Under the pieces are notes generated by a model that saw only the letters and a program-made list of their open reading frames with translations, did not search any database and had not been told where the DNA came from. From NCBI RefSeq assembly GCF_001315015.1, contig NZ_CP012914.1:2538501-2602500 (forward strand): a stretch of DNA of 64,000 nt, written 5' to 3'. The DNA comes from Azospirillum brasilense. GTDB lineage: Bacteria > Pseudomonadota > Alphaproteobacteria > Azospirillales > Azospirillaceae. The translations under genes were made by a program, and so were the position numbers. Position 1 is the stretch's first letter, and each line of letters starts with the position of its first letter. Shown in pieces: positions 31,154-40,607 of the stretch.

Positions 31154-32038
31154 ATGACGACCTCGAACGTGATCGCCTTCCAGGGCCTGCCCGGCGCCTA
31201 TTCGGACCTGTCCTGCCGGACGGTCTTTCCGGAGATGACGACGCTGCCCTGCGCCACGTTCGAGGACGCCTTCGCCGCCGTGCGCGAGGGCCGCGCGGCG
31301 CTCGCCATGATCCCGGTGGAGAACTCCATCGCCGGGCGCGTGGCCGACAACCACCATCTGCTGCCCGAAGGCGGCCTGCACATCATCGGCGAGCATTTCC
31401 AGCGGGTGAACCACCAGCTCCTCGCCCCGAAGGGCGCGACTCTGGCCGGGCTGAAGACGGTGCGCAGCCACATCCAGGCGCTATCCCAGTGCCGCAACAT
31501 GACGCGGGAGCTGGGGCTGACGGCGATCTCCCACGCCGACACCGCGGGCGCCGCCGCTGAGATCGCCAAGCTGGGCGACCCGCAGCACGCCGCCATCGCC
31601 TCCTCGCTGGCCGCCGACATCTACGGGCTGGACATCCTGAAGGGCGGCATCGAGGACGCGGAGCACAACACCACCCGTTTCCTGATCCTGTCCCGCGAGC
31701 CGAAGACCCCGCCGCTGCCCGCCGAAGGGACCGGGGCCAAGATCATCACCACCTTCGTCTTCCGCGTGCGCAGCGTGCCGGCCGCCCTCTACAAGGCGCT
31801 GGGCGGCTTCGCCACCAACGGCATCAACATGACGAAGCTGGAAAGCTACATGGTCGGCGGGCACTTCACCCAGACCCAGTTCTACGCCGATGTGGAGGGC
31901 CATCCGGAGGAGCGCTCCCTGCGCTTGGCGCTGGAGGAGCTGGCCTTCTTCGCCCGCGCGGGCGAGGTGAAGATCCTGGGCGTCTACCCCGCCAACCCCT
32001 TCCGCTATCAGGAAAGCCAGCGCATCGGCGAGGATTGA
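31154..32038 (+). CDS. pheA: Prephenate dehydratase
   Basis: 294 residues. The dehydratase domain (1-185) has FQGLPGAYSD, MIPVENSIAGRV and the key motif EHNTTRFLILS. The C-terminal ACT domain (about 200-280) has KALGGFATNGINMTKLESYM, so phenylalanine feedback is likely; the usual ESRP is ESYM here, a variant I know from alphaproteobacterial forms. It lacks a chorismate mutase domain. It makes phenylpyruvate for phenylalanine. A REP cluster separates it from nudC. Confidence 0.93.
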   Translation: MTTSNVIAFQGLPGAYSDLSCRTVFPEMTTLPCATFEDAFAAVREGRAALAMIPVENSIAGRVADNHHLLPEGGLHIIGEHFQRVNHQLLAPKGATLAGLKTVRSHIQALSQCRNMTRELGLTAISHADTAGAAAEIAKLGDPQHAAIASSLAADIYGLDILKGGIEDAEHNTTRFLILSREPKTPPLPAEGTGAKIITTFVFRVRSVPAALYKALGGFATNGINMTKLESYMVGGHFTQTQFYADVEGHPEERSLRLALEELAFFARAGEVKILGVYPANPFRYQESQRIGED

Positions 32039-32059
32039 GGAAAGGGGCGAGCGGCGCTT

Positions 32060-32172
32060 GCCCCCACCCTTCCCACGGCTTCGCCGCGGGCCCCTTCCCT
32101 CCCCCGCTGCGCAGGAGAGGGATCTTTATCCCCTCCCCTGCGAGAGCGGGGGAGGGTCAGGGAGGGGGCAAG
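32060..32172. repeat. Cluster of REP-like palindromes between pheA and nudC
   Basis: Similar in layout to the pgk-recR cluster: a CTTCGCCGCGG unit, CCCTCCCCCGCTGCGC facing GGAGAGGG, then CCCCTCCCCTGCG facing GAGGG, ending GGGAGGGGGCAAGCG. The spacer ATCTTTATCCC differs from the ATCCC in the other copy (a related repeat, not a recent duplicate). It lies between convergent genes. Confidence 0.78.
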
Positions 32173-32188
32173 CGACCCGCCGTCTCCC

Positions 32189-33208
32189 TCACTCCCCCTC
32201 GGCGATCCACTCGTCGATCAGGCGGCGGGCGATGCTGTCGGGGCGGGCGAGGCGGAATTCCTCGCTGGGCGTGAAGGTCCGCAGAAACTCGCGGTCGAAC
32301 CAGTGGGCCGTCTCCAGCTCCTCCAGGTCGGTCTGGATGTCCAGGGTCACCGCCCGCGCGCTGAAGCCCAGCATCAGCGAGGACGGGAAGGGCCAGGGCT
32401 GCGACGAGTGGTAGCGGATGTCTGTGACCTCCAGCCCCACCTCCTCCAGCACTTCGCGCCGCACGCTGTCCTCCAGGCTTTCGCCCGGCTCGACGAAACC
32501 GGCCAGCACCGAATGCATGCCCGGCGGGAAGCGGGAGTTGCGGCCCAGCACCATCCGCCCGGCACCGTCATGGACCAGCATGATGACCGCCGGGTCGGTG
32601 CGCGGGAAATGGTGGGTGGCGCAATCCGGGTTGGTGCAGACGCGCACATGCCCGCCCTCGGCACCCGCCGCGACGGAGCCGCAGACGCCGCAGAAGCGGT
32701 GCCGGGCGTTCCACCAGGTGATGCCGCGGGCGTAGGCGCACAGCCCGGCCTCCGTCGCCTCCATCACCGGGCCGACGGCGCGCAGGTCCTCGAAACGGCC
32801 GAGCCCGGCCAGGGCCGGATGCTCCTCCGGCGCTTCCAGGCCGGTCAGGTCCACGGTGAAGTGCGGAACACCGTCCAGCAGACCGAGGAAGACCGGCTCC
32901 ACCCCCCAATCGCCACCACAGGCGACGGCGACCGCGTGGGCCGAGTCGGCGTCGCCGGTCACGAAGTTGCGCGATTTCGCCACGGGCAGCAGGCGCGCGT
33001 CCGGCGAGGCCCAGGCGTCTTTCAGCCAGTCCTTGTCCTTGCGGCGCACGGCGGCGCGATCGAGCGGAATGCCGGCATAGGCGTTCGGGGCGGCGTTCGG
33101 GCCGGCGTTCGGGCGGTCGGGTGGGGAGGAGCGGTCGTGCATGGCGAAGAGGCTGCCACAAGCCCGCGAAACGGGGAAGCGGCGTCCCGCGCAACCCTCC
33201 TCCTTCAT
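32189..33208 (-). CDS. nudC: NAD+ diphosphatase / NADH-capped RNA pyrophosphatase NudC
   Basis: 339 residues from MKEEGCAGRRFPV, which has a strong GGGAGGAGG five bases upstream; a start at 33142 is weaker. The zinc finger is in FCGVCGS and CTNPDCA. The Nudix box GFVEPGESLEDSVRREVLEEVGLEV is complete, followed by the NudC-type SQPWPFPSSLM motif. It splits NADH and removes NAD caps from RNA. A short Asn/Pro-rich repeat (PNAGPNAAPNA) at the N-terminus is peculiar to this protein. Confidence 0.92.
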   Translation of the reverse strand: MKEEGCAGRRFPVSRACGSLFAMHDRSSPPDRPNAGPNAAPNAYAGIPLDRAAVRRKDKDWLKDAWASPDARLLPVAKSRNFVTGDADSAHAVAVACGGDWGVEPVFLGLLDGVPHFTVDLTGLEAPEEHPALAGLGRFEDLRAVGPVMEATEAGLCAYARGITWWNARHRFCGVCGSVAAGAEGGHVRVCTNPDCATHHFPRTDPAVIMLVHDGAGRMVLGRNSRFPPGMHSVLAGFVEPGESLEDSVRREVLEEVGLEVTDIRYHSSQPWPFPSSLMLGFSARAVTLDIQTDLEELETAHWFDREFLRTFTPSEEFRLARPDSIARRLIDEWIAEGE

Positions 33209-33300
33209 TGCCCTCCTCCCTCTTTGATGGTTTGCGCCGACGGAACGCCCGACTAGGATGCCGCCCTCGTCCCAACCACGCGCGATCCGGCGGAGCGACC

Positions 33301-34083
33301 ATGACCGAACCCTGCCCCACCCCCCTGGTGACCCTGGCGGAGCGTCTGGCCGACGCCTCCGGCCCGGTCATCCGCCAATATTTCCGCACGCCGGTGGCGG
33401 TGGACGACAAGGCCGACGCCTCCCCCGTCACCATCGCCGACCGCGAGGCGGAGCGGACCATCCGCGCCATCATCGAGGCCGAGCGCCCCGACGACGGTAT
33501 CTATGGCGAGGAGTTCGGGACCAAGAACCTGGACGCCGAATGGGTCTGGGTGATCGACCCCATCGACGGCACCAAGTCCTTCATCACCGGCCGTCCGATC
33601 TTCGGCACGCTGATCGCCCTGCTGCACCGCGGGCGCCCGGTGCTCGGCGTCATCGACCAGCCCATCGTCCGGGACCGCTGGCTGGGCGTCGAGGGCCGCC
33701 CCACCCTGTTCAACGGCCAGCCGGCCCGCGTGCGCGCCTGCGCCGGAGGGCTGGCCGCGGCGACGCTGGGGACCACCTCGCCCGACCTGTTCCCCGGAGC
33801 GGACCAGGACGCCTTCCGCCGGGTGGCGGGGACTGCCAAGGTGTCGGTCTATGGCGGCGACTGCTACAGCTATGGCCTGCTGGCGGCGGGCTATTACGAC
33901 CTCGTCGTCGAATCGGGGCTGAAGCTCTACGACTTCGCGGCGCTGGTGCCGGTGGTGACCGGGGCCGGCGGGCTGATGACCGATTGGGACGGGCGGCCGC
34001 TCGACGCCACCTCCAGCGGGCGCGTGGTCGCCGCGGGCGACGCCCGCACCCACCGCGAGACGCTGGCCGCCCTGGCCGGCTGA
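33301..34083 (+). CDS. hisN: Histidinol-phosphatase of the inositol monophosphatase family
   Basis: 260 residues from MTEPCPTPLVTLAERLADAS. The metal-binding tract WVIDPIDGTKSFITG and the second-site GGDCYSYGLLAAGYYDLVVE with its Asp region are typical of the IMP fold. GTTSPDLFPG and the SGLKLYDFAALVPVVTGAGG ending fit HisN rather than CysQ. It would dephosphorylate histidinol phosphate in histidine synthesis. Substrate choice within the family cannot be proven from sequence. No other his genes are in the window. Confidence 0.85.
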   Translation: MTEPCPTPLVTLAERLADASGPVIRQYFRTPVAVDDKADASPVTIADREAERTIRAIIEAERPDDGIYGEEFGTKNLDAEWVWVIDPIDGTKSFITGRPIFGTLIALLHRGRPVLGVIDQPIVRDRWLGVEGRPTLFNGQPARVRACAGGLAAATLGTTSPDLFPGADQDAFRRVAGTAKVSVYGGDCYSYGLLAAGYYDLVVESGLKLYDFAALVPVVTGAGGLMTDWDGRPLDATSSGRVVAAGDARTHRETLAALAG

Positions 34084-34101
34084 GACAGGAGAACCACGTT
34101 C

Positions 34102-34629
34102 ATGGCAACCATCGCCACGCCCGCCCGCTCCGTCTTCGAGACCTCGCCGGAGAAGCTGCGCCCCTTCCTGCACTCGCTGGCCGGCCGGGTGTCGGGCGGG
34201 GCGAACTGGATGGTCCGCAAGAAGACGGTCTGCGACCTGCTGCTGGGGCTGGACGCCTTCTTCGCCCTGCCGGCGGAGGAGCGCCGCGCCCTGATGGGCG
34301 CCGGAGACGATGTCTCCAGCCAGGACGGCACCGGGCCTGAGGACTTCCGCAACGTCCTGCCGCTCTATGTCGGGGCGATCCTGGAGGGGCTGAAGGAAGA
34401 GGCGGTGACGCAGCCGGAGCAGGCGGCGATCTACATGCTGTCCATCCACCCGGAGCACCAGATGGCCGCCGAGGAATGGATGCTCGCCGACCCGCGCAAC
34501 GGCAAGGCGGTGCGCCGGATGATGCGGTCCGACCGCCGCTACCGTCAGCTCATGGAGCGCATGGCCGACCACTGGAAGACGGCCCGCGCCGGTCAGGGCA
34601 GCAGCGAGACGGCCAGCAGCCCCAGGTAA
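34102..34629 (+). CDS. Hypothetical protein, 175 aa
   Basis: 175 residues after AGGAG. It is helical and soluble, with FETSPEKLRPFLHSLAGRVSGG and a mid part QPEQAAIYMLSIHPEHQMAA. I cannot assign a family. It follows hisN by 18 bp on the same strand and could be cotranscribed. Its last 37 bp overlap a small opposite-strand gene at 34593-34709. Confidence 0.6.
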   Translation: MATIATPARSVFETSPEKLRPFLHSLAGRVSGGANWMVRKKTVCDLLLGLDAFFALPAEERRALMGAGDDVSSQDGTGPEDFRNVLPLYVGAILEGLKEEAVTQPEQAAIYMLSIHPEHQMAAEEWMLADPRNGKAVRRMMRSDRRYRQLMERMADHWKTARAGQGSSETASSPR

Positions 34630-34709
34630 ATGCCGATGAACAGGCCGAGGACGATGCCGTAATCCTCGTCGGTCATCGGGTTGGAATCGGGGTCGAACTG
34701 CCGCATCAT
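34593..34709 (-). CDS. Small membrane protein, 38 aa (short gene)
   Basis: 38 residues from the ATG at 34707-34709, after TGGGAG (about 5 bases upstream). A charged start (MMRQFDPDSNPMTDEDYG) is followed by one hydrophobic helix ending LGLLAVSLLP. It overlaps the 3' end of the convergent 175-codon gene. Good ribosome site, sensible topology and stop make a real gene likely. The family is not recognised; aqpZ follows on the same strand after the 3' terminator. Confidence 0.6.
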   Translation of the reverse strand: MMRQFDPDSNPMTDEDYGIVLGLFIGIYLGLLAVSLLP

Positions 34710-34821
34710 CTACTCCCAGTGCGTCAACGGATGCCCAGAATAACCGTTGACGCCCGCGAAGTTCCCGCGACAAGGCCGTGACTTCCATCGGGTGGAGCCG
34801 GGTGGAGGGTGAACATCTCCA

Positions 34822-34856
34822 TAAAAAACGGACCGCGCCGGAGGGGCACGGTCCGC
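34822..34856 (-). terminator. Terminator of aqpZ
   Basis: Arms CGGACCG (34829-34835) and CGGTCCG (34849-34855) pair perfectly, and the minus-strand transcript then runs into TTTTTT. It is about 40 bp after the aqpZ stop. Confidence 0.82.
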
Positions 34857-34896
34857 TGAGTCGGGAGGGACCCGAAGGGAAACGGTCAAGAAGGAC

Positions 34897-35637
34897 TCAG
34901 GCCGACGGCCGGGCCTCGCCGGTGATGGCGGGCTTCGGCGGCATCTCCTCGGCCAGCGCGCGGTAGGCCAGCCCGCCGAGCAGCCCGCCGACCAGCGGCG
35001 CCACCCAGAAGGCCCAGAGCTGTTGCAGCGCCCAGCCGCCGACGACCAGCGCCGGCCCCGTGCTGCGCGCCGGGTTCACCGAGGTGTTGGTGACCGGGAT
35101 GCTGATGAGGTGGATCAGCGTCAGCGCCAGACCGATGGCCAGCGGCGCGAAGCCCGCGGGTGCCCGCCGGTCGGTGGAGCCCAGGATGACGATCAGGAAC
35201 ATGAAGGTCAGCACCACCTCGATCAGCAGGCCGGAGGTGAGGTTGTACGCGCCCGGCGAATGCTCCCCGTACCCGTTGGCGGCCAGCCCCTTGGCGGCCA
35301 GCGACCAGTCGGCCTTGCCGGTGGCGATGACGTACAGCACCAGCGCCGCCAGGAAGGCGCCGACCACCTGCGCGATGACGTAGGGCAGGATGTCCTTGGC
35401 CGGGAAGCGTCCGCCGGCCCACAGCCCCACCGTGACCGCCGGGTTCAGGTGGCATCCGGAAATGTGGCCGACCGAATAGGCCATGGTCAGTACCGTCAGC
35501 CCGAAGGCCAGGGAGACGCCGGTCAGCCCGATCCCGACCTCCGGAAAGGCGGCGGACAGCACGGCGCTGCCGCAGCCGCCGAAGACCAGCCAGAAGGTGC
35601 CGAGAAACTCCGCGCTCGTGCGCCGGAACATCGACAT
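34897..35637 (-). CDS. aqpZ: Aquaporin Z
   Basis: 246 residues from [21 protein letters not shown], after GAGGTGG. Six transmembrane helices and two NPA loops are present (HLNPAVTVG and [11 protein letters not shown]). The selectivity residues around the first NPA are typical of water channels (His in [11 protein letters not shown]). It permits rapid water flow. It is monocistronic, with its own terminator at the 3' end, and divergent from the peptide transporter operon. Confidence 0.95.
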   Translation of the reverse strand: MSMFRRTSAEFLGTFWLVFGGCGSAVLSAAFPEVGIGLTGVSLAFGLTVLTMAYSVGHISGCHLNPAVTVGLWAGGRFPAKDILPYVIAQVVGAFLAALVLYVIATGKADWSLAAKGLAANGYGEHSPGAYNLTSGLLIEVVLTFMFLIVILGSTDRRAPAGFAPLAIGLALTLIHLISIPVTNTSVNPARSTGPALVVGGWALQQLWAFWVAPLVGGLLGGLAYRALAEEMPPKPAITGEARPSA

Positions 35638-35737
35638 GTCACCACCTCGTCGGGCTTGCCGCATTTCCGCCTTTTTTTGCGCCCCCGGACGGGCCGGCGC
35701 CAGCGCACGGGCGTAAGATACCGTTGCGTACGCGGAC

Positions 35738-35767
35738 TTGACGCGCCGCAAGGCGCGTACATGCTAG
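35738..35767 (+). promoter_or_regulatory. Candidate sigma-70 promoter of the peptide transporter operon
   Basis: TTGACG (35738-35743) and TGCTAG (35762-35767) are separated by 18 bp. The spacer holds a perfect inverted repeat ACGCGCC-GCAA-GGCGCGT, which could be an operator. It lies about 60 bp before the first substrate-binding gene. Two direct repeats of about 15 bp (CCAACCACATCAGG) follow at about 35793-35821. Confidence 0.5.
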
Positions 35768-35828
35768 GGCTGATCCGCCTTATCATCCCAGGCCAACCAC
35801 ATCAGGCCCAACCACATCAGGACCGACG

Positions 35829-37679
35829 ATGCGCCGAGTTCTCGCTACCGCCCGGATGACTGCTTTCTTGGCTCTCCTTGCGCTGACGGCGCCAATCCAG
35901 GCGAACGGAGCCCAGGCGCAGACTGTCACCGTCCCGGCCCTGAAGCAGTTCGGCGAGCCGGAGTTCAAGCCGGGCTTCACCCATTTCCCGCACGCGAACC
36001 CGGAGGCTCCCAAGGGCGGACAGATCACCCTGGCCGCTCAGGGCAGCTTCGACAGCCTGAACCCGATCATCCTGCGCGGCGTCACCCCGCGCACGCTGGG
36101 GCTGATCGCCGACTCGCTGATGGTCGGCTCCGGCTGGGAGATGGACGCAGCCTACGGGTCCCTGGCGGAAAGCGTGGAACTGCCCGACGACAAAAGCTGG
36201 GCCGTCTTCCATCTGCGCAAGGACGCGCGCTGGCACGACGGCGTGCCGGTGACCGCCGGCGACGTGGTCTTCGCCTGGGACTCCATCCAGGCGCACGGCA
36301 ACCCCTTCCTGAAATCCTTCCTCGACCGCGTCGCCGCGGTGGAGGCGGTGGACGAGCACCGGCTGAAGATCACCCTGAAGACCACCGGGGAGATGAAGCC
36401 GATCATCGACTTCGCCACCAGCATCGCCCCCCAGCCCGAGCATTGGTGGACCGCCAACGGCCGCGACATCTCCAAGACGACGCTGGAGCCGGTGCTGGGC
36501 AGCGGCCCCTACCGCATCAAGGCGGTCGATGCGGGCCGCTCGATCACCTACGAGCGGGTGGCCGACTGGTGGGGCCGCGACCTGCCGACGGCGCGCGGCT
36601 TCTACAACTTCGACAGCGTGAAGGTCGATTACTACCGCGACGACGACGTGATGTTCGAAGCCTTCAAGGCCGGCGCCTACGACTTCCGCACCGAGCACCG
36701 GGCGCAGCGCTGGACCACCGGCTACGACTTCCCCGCCGCCAAGGACGGCCGGGTGAACCGCATCGAGGTGAAGAGCGACCTGCCGCTGGGCGCCCAGGGC
36801 TTCCGCCTGAACACCCGCCGCGCCAAGTTCGCCGACCCGCGGGTGCGCGAGGCGCTGGGCTATCTGTTCGACTTCGAATGGATTCAGAAGAACATCCTGT
36901 ACGGCCAGTATCTCCGCACCACCTCCAACTTCCCCAATTCCGACTTCGGCGCCAAGGGGCCGCCGACGCCGGAGGAGCTGGCTCTGCTGGAGCCCTTCCG
37001 CGCCCAGTTGCCGGAGCGCGTCTTCACCACCCCCTTCGAGCCGCCGAAGACCGACGGCAGCGGCAACAACCGCAACAACCTGCGCGAGGCCATGCGCCTG
37101 TTCCGCGAAGCGGGGTGGGAGCTGAAGAACGGCCGGATGACCAGCGCGAAGACCGGTGAGGTGCTGAGCATCGAGTTCCTCGACGGCACCGGCGCGCTGA
37201 CCCGCGTGATCCAGCCCTATGTTGAGGCGCTGCGCAAGGCGGGCATCGACGCGGTTTTGCGGGTGGTCGACACCGCCCAGTTCCAGGCGCGCACCGACGA
37301 GTTCGACTTCGACGTGGTGGTGGCGAACTTCAATTTCTTCACCCCGCCGGGCACCGAGCTGCGCAGCTATTTCGGTTCCGCCGCCGCGGATGTCCGGGGA
37401 TCGGCCAACTACGCCGGCATCAAGGAGCCGGCGGCCGACGCGATGATCGAAAAGGCGCTGGCGGCGAAGGATCTGCCGTCGGTCCAGGCGGCGACCCGCG
37501 CGCTCGACCGCGTGCTGCTGTGGGGCTTCTACATGGTGCCGCACTGGTACAACCCGGACAACTGGATCGCCTACCGGACGACGCTCGGCTTCCCGGAGAA
37601 GACGCCGAAATACGATCTGGGCTTCCGCAACAGCGGCTTCCCGGAGGCGTGGTGGGTGAAGCCGGGCAAGGAAGGCTGA
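35829..37679 (+). CDS. Peptide ABC transporter substrate-binding protein (YejA-like), copy 1
   Basis: 616 residues. A Sec signal peptide (MRRVLATARMTAFLALLALT, cleavage after ANGAQA) precedes an SBP family 5 domain. The family signature is around HLRKDARWHDGVPVTAGDVVFAW, and the motif FPHANPEAPKGGQITLAAQGSFD is typical of YejA-like proteins. It would bind oligopeptides in the periplasm and deliver them to YejBE. It is the first gene of the operon. A second binding protein of about 60% similar sequence comes two genes later. Confidence 0.9.
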   Translation: MRRVLATARMTAFLALLALTAPIQANGAQAQTVTVPALKQFGEPEFKPGFTHFPHANPEAPKGGQITLAAQGSFDSLNPIILRGVTPRTLGLIADSLMVGSGWEMDAAYGSLAESVELPDDKSWAVFHLRKDARWHDGVPVTAGDVVFAWDSIQAHGNPFLKSFLDRVAAVEAVDEHRLKITLKTTGEMKPIIDFATSIAPQPEHWWTANGRDISKTTLEPVLGSGPYRIKAVDAGRSITYERVADWWGRDLPTARGFYNFDSVKVDYYRDDDVMFEAFKAGAYDFRTEHRAQRWTTGYDFPAAKDGRVNRIEVKSDLPLGAQGFRLNTRRAKFADPRVREALGYLFDFEWIQKNILYGQYLRTTSNFPNSDFGAKGPPTPEELALLEPFRAQLPERVFTTPFEPPKTDGSGNNRNNLREAMRLFREAGWELKNGRMTSAKTGEVLSIEFLDGTGALTRVIQPYVEALRKAGIDAVLRVVDTAQFQARTDEFDFDVVVANFNFFTPPGTELRSYFGSAAADVRGSANYAGIKEPAADAMIEKALAAKDLPSVQAATRALDRVLLWGFYMVPHWYNPDNWIAYRTTLGFPEKTPKYDLGFRNSGFPEAWWVKPGKEG

Positions 37680-37692
37680 GGGCCGCCGTCCC

Positions 37693-38649
37693 ATGACCCC
37701 GGAGACACCCTCCTCGATAGCCTCTGATTCAGAAGACCTCTTCGACCGGGAGGTCCGCCCCCTGCTGCAACGGCTGAAGCGCCGTCGCGCCAGAACGCGC
37801 GCCGCTCTCATCCTGCTGGTCTTCGTCGCTCTGACCGGCTGGACTGTGCTTGTCCTGATGAAGCTGCCCTTCCTGATGAAGGCCAGCTACGCCGGCTGGA
37901 GGCTCTATGCCGCCGTAGCGCTGGCCATCATCACTGTCCCGTTCGTTGTGTTCCGTCACCACCGTAAGCGCATCATCATTTCGCTCGTGCTGGCAATCTG
38001 CCGCCATGCCGATCTGATCCACGCATCAGGCAGTTGCCTCAAGCAGCACCAGTTGCGCCAGCTTTTCAGTGATCTGAAGCCGCGTTCCGCCCATGCTAAG
38101 GATGGTTTCGCCGGCATCCGCCAAGGCTTGAATTTCTGGTTCAATGAGGTCGACCTCTACGCATTCGCGGGGTTTCTGACGGGAACCGTCCGGATCTTCC
38201 ACGGCTGGCTTCTCTGCATTGACCTGCCGCAGCCGAGAGTTCCGCCGCTGTCCTGCACGCTCACCCTTGGCGCCCGTGGCACCGAGCCGGTGCTGACTCC
38301 GATTCACGGCGATTTGGCGGAGGCCAAACACCGGTTCCCACCGGAACTGCGAACTCTGGCCGCGCGGCTTGCCTCCCTTGCAGGCGCCCGCCAAGCCCGG
38401 CTGGCCATCGACGGGCAGCGATTCATTTTGGCTATCGACACCGGGCGCGACCTGTTCGAAGGGATCACGGAACTTGAGAAACGGATGACCCCGGCCCTGT
38501 TCGCCCGTTCCCTGGAGGAGCTGGACACGCTGACGCGGGTCGTGGACGAGCTTTCCGCCGCACTTCAGGCGCAAATCGCCGCACCCTCCCCCCAGCCCGG
38601 TGCAAGCTTAGGCGCCGCCGAGCCCGCATCCGCCTTGAATGTGCCATAG
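37693..38649 (+). CDS. DUF3137-like membrane protein
   Basis: 318 residues. An N-terminal helical region with Arg clusters (LFDREVRPLLQRLKRRRAR) leads to two membrane helices at 37-56 and 70-87, then a cytoplasmic domain. The tract WFNEVDLYAFAGFLTGTVRI and RFILAIDTGRDLFEG resembles DUF3137. The GC content looks lower than in the flanking genes. It starts 13 bp after copy 1 and is 42 bp before copy 2, in the same direction. No role in peptide transport is known, so it may be a passenger. Confidence 0.6.
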   Translation: MTPETPSSIASDSEDLFDREVRPLLQRLKRRRARTRAALILLVFVALTGWTVLVLMKLPFLMKASYAGWRLYAAVALAIITVPFVVFRHHRKRIIISLVLAICRHADLIHASGSCLKQHQLRQLFSDLKPRSAHAKDGFAGIRQGLNFWFNEVDLYAFAGFLTGTVRIFHGWLLCIDLPQPRVPPLSCTLTLGARGTEPVLTPIHGDLAEAKHRFPPELRTLAARLASLAGARQARLAIDGQRFILAIDTGRDLFEGITELEKRMTPALFARSLEELDTLTRVVDELSAALQAQIAAPSPQPGASLGAAEPASALNVP

Positions 38650-38691
38650 ACGGACCCCTACCTTACCGGAAACAAAAGGACCGAGAGGGGC

Positions 38692-40578
38692 ATGAGGAAG
38701 ACCGGTAAAGCGATCCTGGCCGCGGTCATGTGCCTGTATCTGGCGGAACCCTTCGCCGTGGCTCATGCCCAATCCAACCCGCAGGGGGCCGCCCCGAAAA
38801 CCGGGGGGCACGCCGTCACGGCCCATGGGACGCCCAAATACGGGCCGGACTTCCAGCATTTCGACTACGTCAATCCCGACGCCCCCAAGGGCGGCGAGAT
38901 CAAGCTGGCGACCTACGGCAGCTTCGACAGCCTGAACCCCTTCATCCTGCGCGGGTCGACCGCCGCCGGGGCCAGCCTGCCCTTCGACACGCTGACGGTG
39001 GAGAGCGGGGACGAGGTGCTGACCCGCTACGGGCTGCTCGCCGAGACCATCACCGTCGCCGAGGACCGGAGCTGGGTGCGCTTCACGCTGCGCCCGCAGG
39101 CGCGCTTCCACGACGGCGCCCCGGTGACCGCCGACGACGTTGTGTGGAGCTTCGAGACGCTGCGCGACAAGGGCCACCCGCTCTACCGCACCTACTACGC
39201 CGACGTGGTGAAGGCCGAGAAGACGGGCGAGCGCGCGATCACCTTCACCTTCCGCGACGGCGGCAACCCCGAGCTTCCGGTCATCATGGGCCAGTTGCCG
39301 GTGCTGCCGAAGCACGTCTTCGAAGGAAACGGCTCCGGGGTGCGGGACTTCGCCAGCACCACGCTGGACCCCATCGTCGGCAGCGGCCCCTACCGGATCG
39401 TCGAGGTGCAGCCCGGCCGCTCCCTCGTCTTCGAGCGGGTGCAGGACTGGTGGGCCAAGGACCTGCCGGTCAACCGCGGGCGCTACAACTTCGACCGCAT
39501 CCGCTTCGACTATTACCGCGACCTCGACGTGGTGTTCGAAGCTTTCAAGGCCGGGGCCATCGATTTCCGGGTGGAGCATTCGTCGAAGAACTGGGTGACC
39601 GGCTACGACGTGCCCGCCGTGCGCGACGGTCACATCGTCCGCGAGGAGATCAAGCACCAGGACCCGCAGGGCATGCAGGCCTTCGTGTTCAACAGCCGCC
39701 GCCCGGTCTTTGCCGACCGCAAGGTGCGCGAGGCGCTGAATTACCTGTTCGACTATGAATGGACGCGGGCCAACCTGTCCTACGGGCTGTTCCAGCGCAC
39801 CAAGAGCTTCTTTTCCAACTCCGAGCTGGCCTCCACCGGCCTGCCCTCGCCGGAGGAACTGACGCTGCTGGAGCCGTTCCGCGGCAAGGTGCCGGAGGAG
39901 GTCTTCACCAAGCCCTTCGAACCGCCGCAGACCGACGGGTCCGGCAACATCCGCCCGAACCTGCGCACGGCGCTGTCCTTGCTCAAGGAGGCCGGGTGGG
40001 AGCTGAAGGGCAACAAGCTGCTCAACACGAAGACCGGCGAGCCGATGCGCTTCGAGATCCTGCTGGTGCAGCCGGACATGGACCGCATCGTCCAACCCTT
40101 CGTCCGCAACCTGGAGCGCGCCGGGATCGAAGCGGCCATCCGCGTGGTGGACACCGCCCAGTACCAGAACCGGATCGACCGCTACGACTTCGACATGGTC
40201 ATCCAGCGCATCCTACAATCGACCTCGCCCGGCAACGAGCAGCGCGACTATTGGCAGGCGGCCCGCGCCGACCAGCCGGGCAGCCGCAATCTGGCCGGAA
40301 TCAAGGACCCGGTGGTCGACGCGCTGATCGACAAGGTGATCCAGGCCCCCGACCGCGAGAGCCTGGTCACGGCGACCCGCGCGCTCGACCGGGTGCTGCT
40401 GTGGGGCTGGTACGTCATCCCGCAATGGCACGACGACGTGCGACGCGTCGCCTATTGGAACCGTTTCTCCCATCCGGCGGTTGCGCCCAAATACGGCTTG
40501 GCCTTCACCGACACCTGGTGGGTCGATCCCGAGAAGAACGCGAAGCTCGCCAACACGGCCCGCCGCGCGGCGCCCTGA
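38692..40578 (+). CDS. Peptide ABC transporter substrate-binding protein (YejA-like), copy 2
   Basis: 628 residues. A signal peptide ([20 protein letters not shown], cleavage after AVAHA) is followed by the same domain as copy 1; corresponding stretches such as [26 protein letters not shown] and [19 protein letters not shown] show common descent. GAGAGGGG precedes the ATG. The two proteins probably share the YejBEF translocator but may prefer different peptides; that is inference. Confidence 0.9.
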   Translation: MRKTGKAILAAVMCLYLAEPFAVAHAQSNPQGAAPKTGGHAVTAHGTPKYGPDFQHFDYVNPDAPKGGEIKLATYGSFDSLNPFILRGSTAAGASLPFDTLTVESGDEVLTRYGLLAETITVAEDRSWVRFTLRPQARFHDGAPVTADDVVWSFETLRDKGHPLYRTYYADVVKAEKTGERAITFTFRDGGNPELPVIMGQLPVLPKHVFEGNGSGVRDFASTTLDPIVGSGPYRIVEVQPGRSLVFERVQDWWAKDLPVNRGRYNFDRIRFDYYRDLDVVFEAFKAGAIDFRVEHSSKNWVTGYDVPAVRDGHIVREEIKHQDPQGMQAFVFNSRRPVFADRKVREALNYLFDYEWTRANLSYGLFQRTKSFFSNSELASTGLPSPEELTLLEPFRGKVPEEVFTKPFEPPQTDGSGNIRPNLRTALSLLKEAGWELKGNKLLNTKTGEPMRFEILLVQPDMDRIVQPFVRNLERAGIEAAIRVVDTAQYQNRIDRYDFDMVIQRILQSTSPGNEQRDYWQAARADQPGSRNLAGIKDPVVDALIDKVIQAPDRESLVTATRALDRVLLWGWYVIPQWHDDVRRVAYWNRFSHPAVAPKYGLAFTDTWWVDPEKNAKLANTARRAAP

Positions 40579-40607
40579 GACGGCAAACAGAAAGGCGAAC
40601 CCGCGCG

